From contig RDYN01000046.1 of the NCBI GenBank assembly GCA_004293365.1, forward strand, positions 62,001 through 126,000: a stretch of 64,000 nucleotides of DNA. Direction: 5' to 3'. Position numbers and translations under genes: made by a program. Below, one piece after another: positions 19,839-28,089 of this stretch. Under the pieces are notes generated by a model. It saw only the letters and a program-made list of their open reading frames with translations, was not told the origin of the DNA and made no database searches. This DNA is from Oscillatoriales cyanobacterium (GTDB taxonomy: Bacteria; Cyanobacteriota; Cyanobacteriia; Cyanobacteriales; Microcoleaceae). Every line of letters starts with the position of its first letter. Within the stretch, counting starts at the first letter, position 1.

Positions 19839-20003
19839 ACAGTCCGGCAGGGGTTTAAACCCCTGCCTCATAGCGAAAGTCCTCTGAAGAGGACTCATGA
19901 TTTATTGAATTTTTATCATAAAATAAATAAAAATGATATCTTCTTCAGTCCTCTGAAGAGGACTTTCGCTATGAGACAGGGAATTAATTCCCTGTCGGAC
20001 TGT
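19839..20003. mobile_element. MITE-like element, copy 1 (165 bp)
   Basis: The left end ACAGTCCGGCAGGGG (19839-19895) and the right end (19947-20003) are inverted repeats of 57 bp with a few differences. Each arm is itself built of palindromes: CAGGGGTTTAAACCCCTG or CAGGGAATTAATTCCCTG, then AGTCCTCTGAAGAGGACT. The 51-bp centre is AT-rich and contains no gene. Confidence 0.75.
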
Positions 20004-20091
20004 GGGTAAAGCGATAATTGTTAAACACAAATTAATCCCAACAAATTACAGACCGACAGTCCAACAGTCGTTTAAATCCGCGCGCAGTCCC

Positions 20092-20256
20092 ACAGTCCGG
20101 CAGGGGTTTAAACCCCTGCCTCATAGCGAAAGTCCTCTGAAGAGGACTCATGATTTATTGAATTTTTATCATAAAATAATAAAAATGATATTTTCTTCAG
20201 TCCTCTTTCAGAGGACTTTCGCTATGAGACAGGGAATTAATTCCCTGTCGGACTGT
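20092..20256. mobile_element. MITE-like element, copy 2 (165 bp)
   Basis: Same length and structure as the copy 89 bp to its left and in the same orientation; it differs by a few substitutions, notably CTTTCAGAGG in the right arm. The left flank (TTTAAATCCGCGCGCAGTCCC) also resembles that of copy 1, so the pair may have arisen by local duplication. Confidence 0.75.
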
Positions 20257-20326
20257 CGGGCTATCGACTATTTCTAAACACCAACAAACCTGTTTAATTA
20301 ATCTTTCAAAAAACCCGCCCCAACAA

Positions 20327-21400
20327 CTAAACTTCCGACTCCAATTCGCTCACCCGCAACTGCACCGGCAACTCTACAGAATCCAACTCAGACGACTCCA
20401 ACAACCCCGCCACTTCCTCCTCAGAATTCGCTGCACCCTTCCGGCCTTTCCCCAATTTCTCAGCTAAAGTATCCCGCTGATTAATCAAATAAATACTCAC
20501 CAACGTCAGCCCGACTCCCATCGATTGTACCGGATTGAGCACCTCACCCAACAACAAATTCCCGAACAGCAAAGCAAAAATTGGTGTCAGAAAAGTCAGA
20601 GAACTTAAACTCGTCAAACTGCCGCTTGATGCAAAGTAAAAGAATAAACCGTAGGCGATCGCACTTCCGAACACCGTAGAATAACCTAAAGCCATCCAAC
20701 CCGACAAATCGATATTCACAAACTGCCCCGACTCAGTAGCCGCCGAAATCGCCAACAGCGGCAAACCGCCCAAAATCATGTGCCAGCCCGTCGCCACCAC
20801 CGGGTCAACATAGCGGCACACCCAGCGCACCAAAACCGTACCCACAGCCATCGACAAAGCCGCCAACAGCATCAACCATTCCCCGCCCTGAAACACACTT
20901 TCGATACCCGCAGAAACCTGCACGCTTTCAGGGTGAAACAGCCCCAAAATCAAGCCATCCGGCAATCCAATCAAACTGATGCCGATAACGCCAATTACTA
21001 AGCCCAACCAGCCCCAAAAACCTATTTTTTCTTGAAACAGCCACAAACACAAAATCGCCACTGCTAGCGGTTGAGAATCAATCATCACCGAACCCAAACC
21101 CGCACCGGTTCTCGCCAAACCTTCGGCTAAAAAGCCTTGAAACAAAGTGCCGTCAACTAATGCAAATAGCGAAATCCACAGCCAAGCTTTCCAACCGGCA
21201 GGCTGCTGTTTTCCCATCAATGCCGCCGCCAGCAACACCAACACGCCCGCAGGTAATAAACGCACGACAGCCACAAACAGCGGTGTCGTGTGTGGCATGA
21301 CTCCTTTCATCGCTACCATCGCGGTTCCCCACAGGAAAAACGGCGCAATCAGCAACAGCGGTGCAAAGGGCAGTTTAGAATCGGTAAGTTTTAGCTGCAT
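20327..21400 (-). CDS. EamA/DMT family transporter
   Basis: Ten-helix drug/metabolite transporter with two EamA repeats, in the inner membrane. The repeats are visible as LLIAPFFLWGTAMVAMKGV ... GSVMIDSQPLAVAILCLWLFQEKIGFWGWLGLVIGVIGI and WLMLLAALSMAVG ... LTPIFALLFGNLLLGEVLN. A hydrophilic tail of about 50 residues (Glu/Lys/Ser-rich) follows the last helix. Substrate unknown; amino acid or metabolite export is usual. The frame is open to 21502, but ATG 21400 (MQLKLTDSK) directly precedes the first helix and the extra sequence has no family look. Confidence 0.88.
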   Translation of the reverse strand: MQLKLTDSKLPFAPLLLIAPFFLWGTAMVAMKGVMPHTTPLFVAVVRLLPAGVLVLLAAALMGKQQPAGWKAWLWISLFALVDGTLFQGFLAEGLARTGAGLGSVMIDSQPLAVAILCLWLFQEKIGFWGWLGLVIGVIGISLIGLPDGLILGLFHPESVQVSAGIESVFQGGEWLMLLAALSMAVGTVLVRWVCRYVDPVVATGWHMILGGLPLLAISAATESGQFVNIDLSGWMALGYSTVFGSAIAYGLFFYFASSGSLTSLSSLTFLTPIFALLFGNLLLGEVLNPVQSMGVGLTLVSIYLINQRDTLAEKLGKGRKGAANSEEEVAGLLESSELDSVELPVQLRVSELESEV

Positions 21401-21507
21401 GGCGGAGACTCCAAATAATTGATGAGAGTGGCGCTCTCGGGAATGATGTAGATTTGTTAAGCAATTTTTACAATTATATATCGGTGTTGTTCGCGATCGC
21501 ACTCCTA

Positions 21508-21673
21508 GGCCATCACCTTTGTTTTTTCACCCAGATATCTGCCTCAAACCCTGAATCTCTGCAAAAAACCCGGTTTCTTCAGTCTCATCAAGTGGCCATC
21601 ACCTTTGTTTTTTCACCCCAATATCTGCCTCAAACCCTGAATCTCTCGAAAAAACCCGGTTTCTTCAGTCTCA
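21508..21673. repeat. two tandem ~83-bp repeats with AAACCCGGTTTC
   Basis: The block GGCCATCACCTTTGTTTTTT ... AAAAAACCCGGTTTCTTCAG is repeated twice with few changes. A CTTCTTCCTTCTTCCCTCTT simple-sequence tract follows at 21682-21721. Confidence 0.8.
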
Positions 21674-21774
21674 CGAGTGGCCTTCTTCCTTCTTCCTTCT
21701 TCCCTCTTCCTTCTTCCTTCAGATAAGGCACACTATAAGTTAGCTACAAAATTTCACATTGCCCGAAACTGCCC

Positions 21775-22593
21775 ATGATTTGGCCATTCAAGCCCCGCTA
21801 CCGCAAACAAATCGCCCGCATCGAAGTCACCGGAGCCATAGCCGGAGAAACCCGCAAACGAGTTCTAGAAGCCCTCAAAACCGTTGAAGAGCGCAAATTT
21901 CCCGCCTTGCTGCTGCGGATAGACAGCCCCGGCGGCACTGTCGGCGATTCCCAAGAAATTTACAGCGCCCTCAAGCGTTTGGGCGAAAAAATCAAAATTG
22001 TCGCCAGTTTCGGCAATATTTCAGCTTCTGGCGGAGTTTACATCGGCATGGGAGCTCAACATATCGTTGCTAATCCCGGTACAATTACTGGCAGCATCGG
22101 CGTGATTATCCGTGGCAATAATATTGAACGGCTGTTAGAAAAAGTAGGGGTGTCTTTTCAGGTGATTAAATCGGGGCCGTATAAAGATATCTTGGCATTC
22201 GATCGACCATTGACCGATCCCGAACAGCAAATTCTGCAAGACTTGATCGACACCAGCTACCAGCAATTCGTCGAAACCGTCGCCGAAGCCCGGAAACTCC
22301 CCGTTGAAAATGTCAAAACTTTTGCCGACGGCCGCGTTTTTACCGGCCAGCAAGCCTTAGAATTGGGTTTGGTCGATCGGCTCGGAACAGAAGAGGACGC
22401 TCGCCGCCTGACAGCCGAACTCGCAGGCCTCGATCCCGAAAAAACCGAATGCTGCACGCTAGAAAAACAAAAACCTTTCCTAAATCGCGTTTTGGGGAGT
22501 AGTCTGGATACATCCGGGCTTTCAGCTTACAAAAATTTGCTGGAATTCGAGATTTCTACTAGCGGTTTGCCGCTGTGGCTGTATCGCCCGTGA
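21775..22593 (+). CDS. sppA: signal peptide peptidase SppA, short form
   Basis: S49 serine protease of 272 residues, the short (36K-type) form with one protease domain. The nucleophile is S85 in ISASGGVYIG and the general base is K137 in SGPYKDI, the Ser-Lys dyad of this family; IDSPGGTV and GTITGSIGV are also conserved. It degrades cleaved signal peptides or membrane proteins at the membrane. There is no clear N-terminal transmembrane helix, so it may be peripheral. A second, double-domain SppA lies at 61574-63394. Confidence 0.93.
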   Translation: MIWPFKPRYRKQIARIEVTGAIAGETRKRVLEALKTVEERKFPALLLRIDSPGGTVGDSQEIYSALKRLGEKIKIVASFGNISASGGVYIGMGAQHIVANPGTITGSIGVIIRGNNIERLLEKVGVSFQVIKSGPYKDILAFDRPLTDPEQQILQDLIDTSYQQFVETVAEARKLPVENVKTFADGRVFTGQQALELGLVDRLGTEEDARRLTAELAGLDPEKTECCTLEKQKPFLNRVLGSSLDTSGLSAYKNLLEFEISTSGLPLWLYRP

Positions 22594-22599
22594 TTAAAT

Positions 22600-22795
22600 A
22601 GTCATTAGTCCTTAGTCCTTAGTCCTTAGTCCTTAGTCAGCAGTCAGCAGTCAGCAGTCAGCAAATAACAACTAAAGATTCGTGATAGCAGACACATCAC
22701 AGCTAATAGCTCACAACTAACTAATAACGAATAACGAATAACTAATGACCAATGACTGATGACTAATGACCAATGACCAATGACTAATGACTTAA
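22600..22795. repeat. short simple repeats of TTAGTCC, CAGTCAG and TAATGAC types
   Basis: Gene-free spacer filled with runs of CCTTAGT, CAGCAGT and TAATGACCAATGAC-like heptamers, the same families seen at 51.6 kb and 61.3-61.55 kb. Confidence 0.8.
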
Positions 22796-22804
22796 TCATA
22801 AAAA

Positions 22805-23212
22805 ATGGAGAATATTTGCGTGGATTGGCAAGTGCGGGCGATTCGCGGGGCAACAACTGCCAGCGATAATTCGGTAGAAGCAATTCGAGAAGCGGTGAGA
22901 GAACTGTTAGATGAATTAGAAACAAGAAATAATTTAGATCCGGAATTAATAATTAGTGTTACGTTTTCTGTTACCCGCGATTTGGATGCTGTCTTTCCGG
23001 CTGCGATCGCCCGCGAACGCCCCCGATGGTGCAATGTTCCTTTGTTGGATGTCCAGCAAATGCACGTCAATGGTGCTTTAGAACGCTGCATCCGCTTTTT
23101 AATTCACATCAATTGGCCCGCACACCGCGAAATTTATCATCCTTATTTGCGCGGAGCTCAAAATTTGCGGCCAGATTGGAATTTAGCCGTCGCGGTTGCT
23201 GCGGAAAAATAA
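22805..23212 (+). CDS. aroH: chorismate mutase, AroH type
   Basis: Converts chorismate to prephenate for Phe and Tyr synthesis. The trimeric AroH fold is recognised from VRAIRGATTASDNSVEAI at the N-terminus, DLDAVFPAAIARERPRW and VPLLDVQQMHVNGALERCIRFLIH, matching the active-site positions of the Bacillus enzyme (Arg in RGATT, Arg in ERPRW). Length 135 is normal. A terminator follows 31 bp downstream, so the gene is a single-gene unit or the end of one. Confidence 0.93.
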   Translation: MENICVDWQVRAIRGATTASDNSVEAIREAVRELLDELETRNNLDPELIISVTFSVTRDLDAVFPAAIARERPRWCNVPLLDVQQMHVNGALERCIRFLIHINWPAHREIYHPYLRGAQNLRPDWNLAVAVAAEK

Positions 23213-23242
23213 GAAAATCACTTTTTGATTGATTCAATAGTT

Positions 23243-23271
23243 AACCCACCAGCCATGGTGGGTTTATTTTT
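23243..23271 (+). terminator. rho-independent terminator after aroH
   Basis: Perfect 8-bp stem AACCCACC / GGTGGGTT with a 6-nt loop, followed by TATTTTT. Confidence 0.85.
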
Positions 23272-23301
23272 AAATGAGGAAGGAAAAGAGGTAATAACAA
23301 A

Positions 23302-23523
23302 ATGAGTGATTACAAAGGATGTAACTACTGCCAACATTTTCGAGCAGACGGAACTTGTCCGGCTTTCGAGCCCGGTCTAATTCCCTTAATAATTGTTGAC
23401 GCGCAAATCAAACACACTAAGCCTTTGATAAATCAGAAAAACACAATTGTTTACGAGCCAACTGAAAAACACATAATGTACAGGTATAGTCCCGATCAAG
23501 TATTGATGAAGTTGAGCGATTAG
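23302..23523 (+). CDS. small Cys-containing hypothetical protein
   Basis: 73 residues with a good upstream purine-rich RBS (GAGGAAGGAAAAGAGG). The N-terminus has CNYCQHFRADGTCPAF, a C-x2-C-x8-C pattern that could hold a metal; PAFEPG followed by LIPLIIVDAQIKH is reminiscent of small cyanobacterial Cys-motif proteins. Function unknown. The aroH terminator directly upstream means it has its own promoter. Confidence 0.6.
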   Translation: MSDYKGCNYCQHFRADGTCPAFEPGLIPLIIVDAQIKHTKPLINQKNTIVYEPTEKHIMYRYSPDQVLMKLSD

Positions 23524-23555
23524 CTGCAATTGTTATGGATTGCAACAGTCTGTTG

Positions 23556-24131
23556 TTAATCCCAGATTTGCCGTAAATTCAAGGTAAATCCCGGCAACAC
23601 ATCTACCGAAACAGTTTGAGGTGCTTGCAATACCTCAAGTTCTCGATCGGGGCGATAAATTTCCACTTGTTGCTTTTTGCGGTTAATTAACAAACCCAGA
23701 CGACAACCATTGTCTATATACTCTTGCATTTTGTCTTGAGTTTTTTTCAGGCTATCGCTTGGCGAAAGAATTTCAATCACAAAATCGGGACACAGCGGAA
23801 TGAATTTTTCTCTTTGTTGTGCAGTTAAAGCCTCCCAGCGAGATTTTTCGACCCAAGAGACATCGGGAGATCGATCGGCTTTGTTCGGTAGAGTAAACCC
23901 TGTAGATGAGTCGAAGACTTCGCCCAGTTGAGTTTGCTCGTTCCAGAGTGCCAGTTGTACGATCAGTTTGACGTTGCGTTTTCCTGTTTCTCCTCCTGTC
24001 GGCGGCATCACGATTAATTCTCCCTTAGCGTTTCTTTCTAGTTTTAAATCTGGGTTTTCTTGACAGAGTAAATAAAACTGTTCTTCAGTAAGCTTGATAA
24101 TTGGGTTGAGGTCGAGAGTAATTTGAGTCAT
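23556..24131 (-). CDS. Uma2 family (DUF820) putative restriction endonuclease
   Basis: 191 residues of the Uma2 PD-(D/E)xK family, very abundant in cyanobacteria. Visible landmarks are KLTEEQFYLLCQENPDLKLE, LIVMPPTGGETGKRN, DSSTGFTLPNKADRSPDVSWV (active-site Asp), FVIEILSPSDSLKKTQDKM (E-x-L in place of E-x-K) and GCRLGLLINRKKQQVEIYRP. Biological role is not established; no methylase is adjacent. Confidence 0.9.
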   Translation of the reverse strand: MTQITLDLNPIIKLTEEQFYLLCQENPDLKLERNAKGELIVMPPTGGETGKRNVKLIVQLALWNEQTQLGEVFDSSTGFTLPNKADRSPDVSWVEKSRWEALTAQQREKFIPLCPDFVIEILSPSDSLKKTQDKMQEYIDNGCRLGLLINRKKQQVEIYRPDRELEVLQAPQTVSVDVLPGFTLNLRQIWD

Positions 24132-24283
24132 GGCAGTTGCGATCGGCTGACTTGAAATAGGCTTCTTCAGCAGATAGATTTATTTTAGCTTATCTTTTCC
24201 TGTTGGGATTTCCGATCTAGCAATTGCCAATCAGCCTAAGATTTTATTGATTTCTGAAACGGTTGCGGAAAATTGTTTTTCCC

Positions 24284-24367
24284 TCTTCCCTCTTCCCTCT
24301 TCCTTCTTCCCTCTTCCCTCTTCCTTCTTCCCTCTTCCTTCTTCCCTCTTCCTTCTTCCCTCTTCCT
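24284..24367. repeat. CTTCCCT/CTTCCTT heptamer array
   Basis: About twelve tandem copies of CTTCCCT or CTTCCTT form a strongly strand-asymmetric pyrimidine tract between the Uma2 gene and the crtR terminator. The same family occurs at 21.68 kb. Confidence 0.85.
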
Positions 24368-24373
24368 TCGCAT

Positions 24374-24409
24374 AAAAAAAACCGGCTTCTCGAAGAAACC
24401 GGGTTTTTT
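24374..24409 (-). terminator. terminator after crtR, built from the AAACCGGGTTT repeat
   Basis: Read on the minus strand, AAAACCCGGTTTCTTCG and AGAAGCCGGTTTT form a stem with a small loop, followed by a T-run. It sits at the 3' end of crtR and belongs to the dispersed AGAAACCGGGTTTTT family. Confidence 0.65.
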
Positions 24410-24410
24410 G

Positions 24411-25301
24411 TCAATCAGTGGCTTTCTTGTGATGCAGCCTAATCCCTAAAAAGATGTCATATATAAAACTCCAAAAGTCCTTTTTACCTTCCAATATTCC
24501 CAGACTTTGAGGAGAACCCTTTTCATCTAACAGCGGCTTCACAGCTTCGTAAGCTGGCTTGTAATTGTACCAAGGAATTGAAGGCCACAAATGATGGATC
24601 AAATGATAGTTCTGTCCCAAAATTAAAATATTCAGAATCGGACTCGGATATACTCTGGCATTTTTCCAGCGATCGCGCTCGTGAAACGGACGGTGCGGCA
24701 AATAATCAAAAAATAACCCCAAGGCTAACCCTACCACTAAAGCAGGAGAAAACCAAAAATTCAGCACGTAACCTAAATGGTCGTGTTGAATGGCGATATA
24801 AACCACTCCGATTACAAACAAACGGCTGAAAAACCATTCCCAAAGTTCGTATTTCCGCCACAGTTTGCGCTTAAAGAAGAAAATCTCGTGGTAGAAGAAC
24901 CTCGCAGCAATCAACCACAGAGGCCCGCCAGTAGAAACATAATGGTCTGGATCGTTATCTGGGTCGTTAACGTGGGCGTGATGCTGCATGTGTACCCGCG
25001 TAAATACCGGGAAAGCAAAGCCCAACATCAACGCGCTACCGTGTCCCAAAATAGCATTTATTGTACGATCGCGGTGCGCCGCGTTGTGAGACGCATCGTG
25101 AATCACGGTTCCAGCCATGTGCAGCGCCAGCACGTTTAGCGAAAAACAACACCAATCCGGCCAGTCTCCGTACCAGTAACCCACAAAGGAAATCGCGATC
25201 GTCGCTAATGCACTCAAAAACAACAGCAGCGTCGGATTGAAGTCACCCGGAGGACTCAGAAACTCTTTCGGCACTGTCAGCGGCCGTCCTGCCTCCGACA
25301 T
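24411..25301 (-). CDS. crtR: beta-carotene hydroxylase CrtR
   Basis: Membrane di-iron hydroxylase of the fatty acid desaturase superfamily that hydroxylates beta-carotene to zeaxanthin and related carotenoids. The three histidine clusters are HDASHNAAH, HMQHHAHVNDPDNDPDH and NYHLIHHLWP. Hydrophobic segments around residues 30-50 and 155-205 fit the four-helix topology. The length, about 297 residues, is right for cyanobacterial CrtR. The start could be 25313 or 25301; MSEAGRPLTVPKEFL from 25301 fits the family N-terminus better. Confidence 0.93.
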   Translation of the reverse strand: MSEAGRPLTVPKEFLSPPGDFNPTLLLFLSALATIAISFVGYWYGDWPDWCCFSLNVLALHMAGTVIHDASHNAAHRDRTINAILGHGSALMLGFAFPVFTRVHMQHHAHVNDPDNDPDHYVSTGGPLWLIAARFFYHEIFFFKRKLWRKYELWEWFFSRLFVIGVVYIAIQHDHLGYVLNFWFSPALVVGLALGLFFDYLPHRPFHERDRWKNARVYPSPILNILILGQNYHLIHHLWPSIPWYNYKPAYEAVKPLLDEKGSPQSLGILEGKKDFWSFIYDIFLGIRLHHKKATD

Positions 25302-25728
25302 CTTTGTTAACACTCCTTAATATTTCACACTTGCGTAGTATAAGATACAAGTCTGCCAATAGTAAAGTTTCGTGAAAAAACAGAGTCCGATCGCCAGACA
25401 CTAGCCTCTGGACAAGAAGCCAAATATTGCTGTTATGCAAGGATACCAATGATAGATAGCCGCATAGCATAGCAGCCCAATTCTAATAAATGGGTATATC
25501 TGTATTTATGTCAAGCCTGGGAGGGGAAATAATTTCCCAAAAAGCCGATCGCCAAGAAAAAATTACCGATCGGTAAAAAGTCAGATATTCTATATAGTGG
25601 TCAATGCCTGCTGTGTTGACCACTATCAAAATTTTTAAGAGTTGAGACTAGCGTCATTGCTTGTACTGAAAGATGAAACGTTAGCCGAAATTTAAACAAG
25701 AAATCCTCCAGCCACCCCATCTCAATTC

Positions 25729-27516
25729 ATGCAACCGCCAAAAGCCCTACGCCGAACTAAAATTGTCGCCACCATTGGCCCAGCAACATCCGACCCAGAA
25801 GTGCTCCGCAACCTCATAGAAGCTGGCGCCACAACTTTGCGACTCAACTTTTCCCACGGAACAGAAGACGACCACCAGCGCAGCATTCGTTTAATCCGGC
25901 AAACATCCTTTGAACTCAACCAGCCGGTCGCCATCCTCCAAGACCTTCAAGGCCCGAAAATTCGTTTAGGGCGCTTTGAAACAGGCTCTATAGTTGTCAA
26001 AAACGGCGATCCTTTCATTTTGACCAGCCGCCCGGTGGTCGGCACAGAACTGATTTCCTCCGTTACCTACGAACCTCTAGCTTCGGAAGTTCCAGAGGGA
26101 GCAATGATTCTGCTGGATGACGGAAAAGTGGAAATGCGGGTGGAAAAAGTAGACCGCGGCGCGGGGGAACTGTACTGTCGCGTGGTCGTGGGCGGGCCGC
26201 TTTCCAACAACAAAGGCGTGAATTTTCCGGGAGTTTACCTGTCAATTAAGGCGCTGACCGATAAAGACCGCAAAGATTTAATGTTCGGCCTAGACCAAGG
26301 TGTCGATTGGGTGGCTCTGAGCTTCGTCCGCAATCCCCAGGATATGCTGGAAATTAAAGAGCTGATTGCCAGTGCGGGCAAGCAAGTACCGGTGATTGCT
26401 AAGATCGAAAAGCACGAGGCGATCGAACAAATGGAACAAATTCTCGCCCTTTGCAACGGCGTGATGGTCGCCCGGGGCGATTTGGGCGTGGAACTGCCCG
26501 CCGAAGACGTGCCGATTTTGCAAAAGCGCTTGATTGCAACTTCCAACCGCATGGGGATTCCGGTGATTACCGCTACCCAGATGCTCGACAGCATGGTGAA
26601 CAATCCCCGTCCCACCCGCGCCGAGATTTCCGACGTAGCCAACGCCATTATCGACGGAACAGATGCGGTGATGCTTTCCAATGAAACGGCTGTGGGCAAA
26701 TTTGCCGTCGAAGCGGTGGCGACGATGGCGAGAATTGCGGTGCGGATGGAGAGGGAAGGAATTAAGCGCAATATTAGAAATGTAGAAGATGTCGGTCGAT
26801 CGATCCCCAACGGCATCAGCCAAGCAGTCAGCCAAATCTCCGAACAGTTGAACGCAGCGGCGATTATGACGCTGACCAAAACCGGCTCTACAGCGCGCAA
26901 TGTCTCCAAATTCCGACCAAAAACTCCAATTTTGGCAGTTACTCCCCACGTAGACGTAGCCCGACAACTGCAATTAGTCTGGGGAGTCAAACCCTTGCTG
27001 GTTCTGGATTTGCCCTCCACAGGCCAGACATTTCAATCTGCGATCAATGTCGCCCAAGAAAAAGAGTTGCTGTACGACGGAGATTTGGTGGTGATGACAG
27101 CCGGTACTCTGCAAGGGGTTGCCGGCTCGACGGATTTGATCAAAGTTGAAGTAGTGACAGCAGTTTTAGGTAAAGGTACCGGTGTCGGTTTGGGAGCAGT
27201 GAGCGGCATGGCCAGAGTTGCTCGCACTGCTGCGGATGTAGCGAATTTCCACGCAGGAGACATTTTGGTAGTAGAACGCACCAGCGCCGAGTTTGTGGAG
27301 ATGATTCGCAAAGCAGCCGGTGTGGTGACGGAGGAGGAAAGTTTGACTTCTCACGCTGCGATTATCGGTTTGCGCTTGGGCGTGCCGGTGATGGTGGGCG
27401 TGGACAATGCGATGCGGGTAATTCGGGACGGAACTATGCTGACGCTGGATATGCAGCGGGGATTGGTTTATTCCGGTGCCCGAGGCGGCTCAACAGACGG
27501 AGAACTTGCCGTTTAA
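25729..27516 (+). CDS. pyk: pyruvate kinase
   Basis: Last step of glycolysis (PEP + ADP to pyruvate + ATP). The first about 470 residues form the standard enzyme: TKIVATIGPATSDPEVL, LNFSHGTEDDH, VIAKIEKHEAI (catalytic Lys), MVARGDLGVELP and ATQMLDSM. The last about 110 residues form the extra C-terminal PEP-utilising mobile domain (TSAEFVEMIRKAAGVVTEEESLTSHAAIIGLRLGVPVMVG) with the THA/SHA-type His, as in Bacillus and cyanobacterial pyruvate kinases. 595 residues is normal for this form. Confidence 0.96.
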   Translation: MQPPKALRRTKIVATIGPATSDPEVLRNLIEAGATTLRLNFSHGTEDDHQRSIRLIRQTSFELNQPVAILQDLQGPKIRLGRFETGSIVVKNGDPFILTSRPVVGTELISSVTYEPLASEVPEGAMILLDDGKVEMRVEKVDRGAGELYCRVVVGGPLSNNKGVNFPGVYLSIKALTDKDRKDLMFGLDQGVDWVALSFVRNPQDMLEIKELIASAGKQVPVIAKIEKHEAIEQMEQILALCNGVMVARGDLGVELPAEDVPILQKRLIATSNRMGIPVITATQMLDSMVNNPRPTRAEISDVANAIIDGTDAVMLSNETAVGKFAVEAVATMARIAVRMEREGIKRNIRNVEDVGRSIPNGISQAVSQISEQLNAAAIMTLTKTGSTARNVSKFRPKTPILAVTPHVDVARQLQLVWGVKPLLVLDLPSTGQTFQSAINVAQEKELLYDGDLVVMTAGTLQGVAGSTDLIKVEVVTAVLGKGTGVGLGAVSGMARVARTAADVANFHAGDILVVERTSAEFVEMIRKAAGVVTEEESLTSHAAIIGLRLGVPVMVGVDNAMRVIRDGTMLTLDMQRGLVYSGARGGSTDGELAV

Positions 27517-27547
27517 CAAGTTCTGAGTCTTGTTCGTCTGCGGGGTC

Positions 27548-27611
27548 AAAAACCCGGTTTCTGCCTTAATGTCGATCGCCAGCCAGAGTTTTGGAGAGAA
27601 ACCGGGTTTTT
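27548..27611 (+). terminator. long-loop hairpin after pyk from the AAACCGGGTTT repeat
   Basis: AAAAACCCGGTTTCT (27548-27562) pairs with AGAAACCGGGTTTTT (27597-27611) across a 34-nt loop and ends in a T-run. It may terminate pyk transcription before the tRNA gene. Confidence 0.5.
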
Positions 27612-27668
27612 CTAGCCAGCGTCCTCAAGTTCTGAGTTGTGGAGTTTTGAATTAAATTCTACAGCTCA

Positions 27669-27697
27669 TTGCTTTTTTCTTGAATTTGTGCTATACT
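27669..27697 (+). promoter_or_regulatory. promoter of tRNA-Thr
   Basis: TTGCTT (27669-27674) and TATACT (27692-27697) are 17 bp apart, placing the transcription start a few bases before the tRNA. Confidence 0.6.
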
Positions 27698-27711
27698 TCT
27701 AAATTGTCTGT

Positions 27712-27783
27712 GCCGATGTAGCTCAGTGGTAGAGTAACCGATTCGTAATCGGTCGGTCGCGGGTTCAAATCCCGCCATCGGCT
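27712..27783 (+). tRNA. trnT-CGU: tRNA-Thr (anticodon CGT)
   Basis: Complete cloverleaf: acceptor GCCGATG / CATCGGC, D arm GCTC-AGTGGTA-GAGT, anticodon stem ACCGA / TCGGT with loop TTCGTAA (anticodon CGT), and T arm GCGGG-TTCAAAT-CCCGC. The discriminator is T and CCA is not encoded. Confidence 0.95.
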
Positions 27784-27819
27784 TCTAATGTTCTCAAGTC
27801 TCAAATTTAGGACTTACCA

Positions 27820-28025
27820 CGGGTGGTCAGAAACCGGGTTTTTCCGGTTTCTTTGGGATTGATGAATATCAAGATCGATCGTAATTGTTGTAGGGGCGGG
27901 TAAACCTGCCAATATCTGCCAATAATTGATACCAATTTAAAAAAAGAATGCAACAATATTCTTGTTCCCCCCCTTGGCAAGGGGGGGCTAGGGGGGGTCA
28001 AAGAGTGTTGCACGATTTTAGAAAA
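27820..28025. repeat. mixed dispersed repeats between tRNA-Thr and the methylase gene
   Basis: Contains a compact inverted pair AGAAACCGGGTTTTT-CCGGTTTCTTT (27827-27853), a TTGTAGGGGCGGG piece, and the C/G-rich inverted repeat CCCCCCCTTGGCAAGGGGGGG (27966-27986). No gene is seen here. Confidence 0.7.
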
Positions 28026-28089
28026 ATGGTATGACAATCTCAAAAACCCGCCCTGACCAAAATATTATGGTCGATAAATCGCAACAGTT

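Noticed and set aside
20002-20277. Small plus-strand frame across the second MITE-like element
   Set aside because: Entirely made of element DNA; no RBS and no conserved protein.
26235-27020. 261-codon open frame opposite pyruvate kinase
   Set aside because: Antisense shadow of a GC-rich conserved gene; no recognisable domains.
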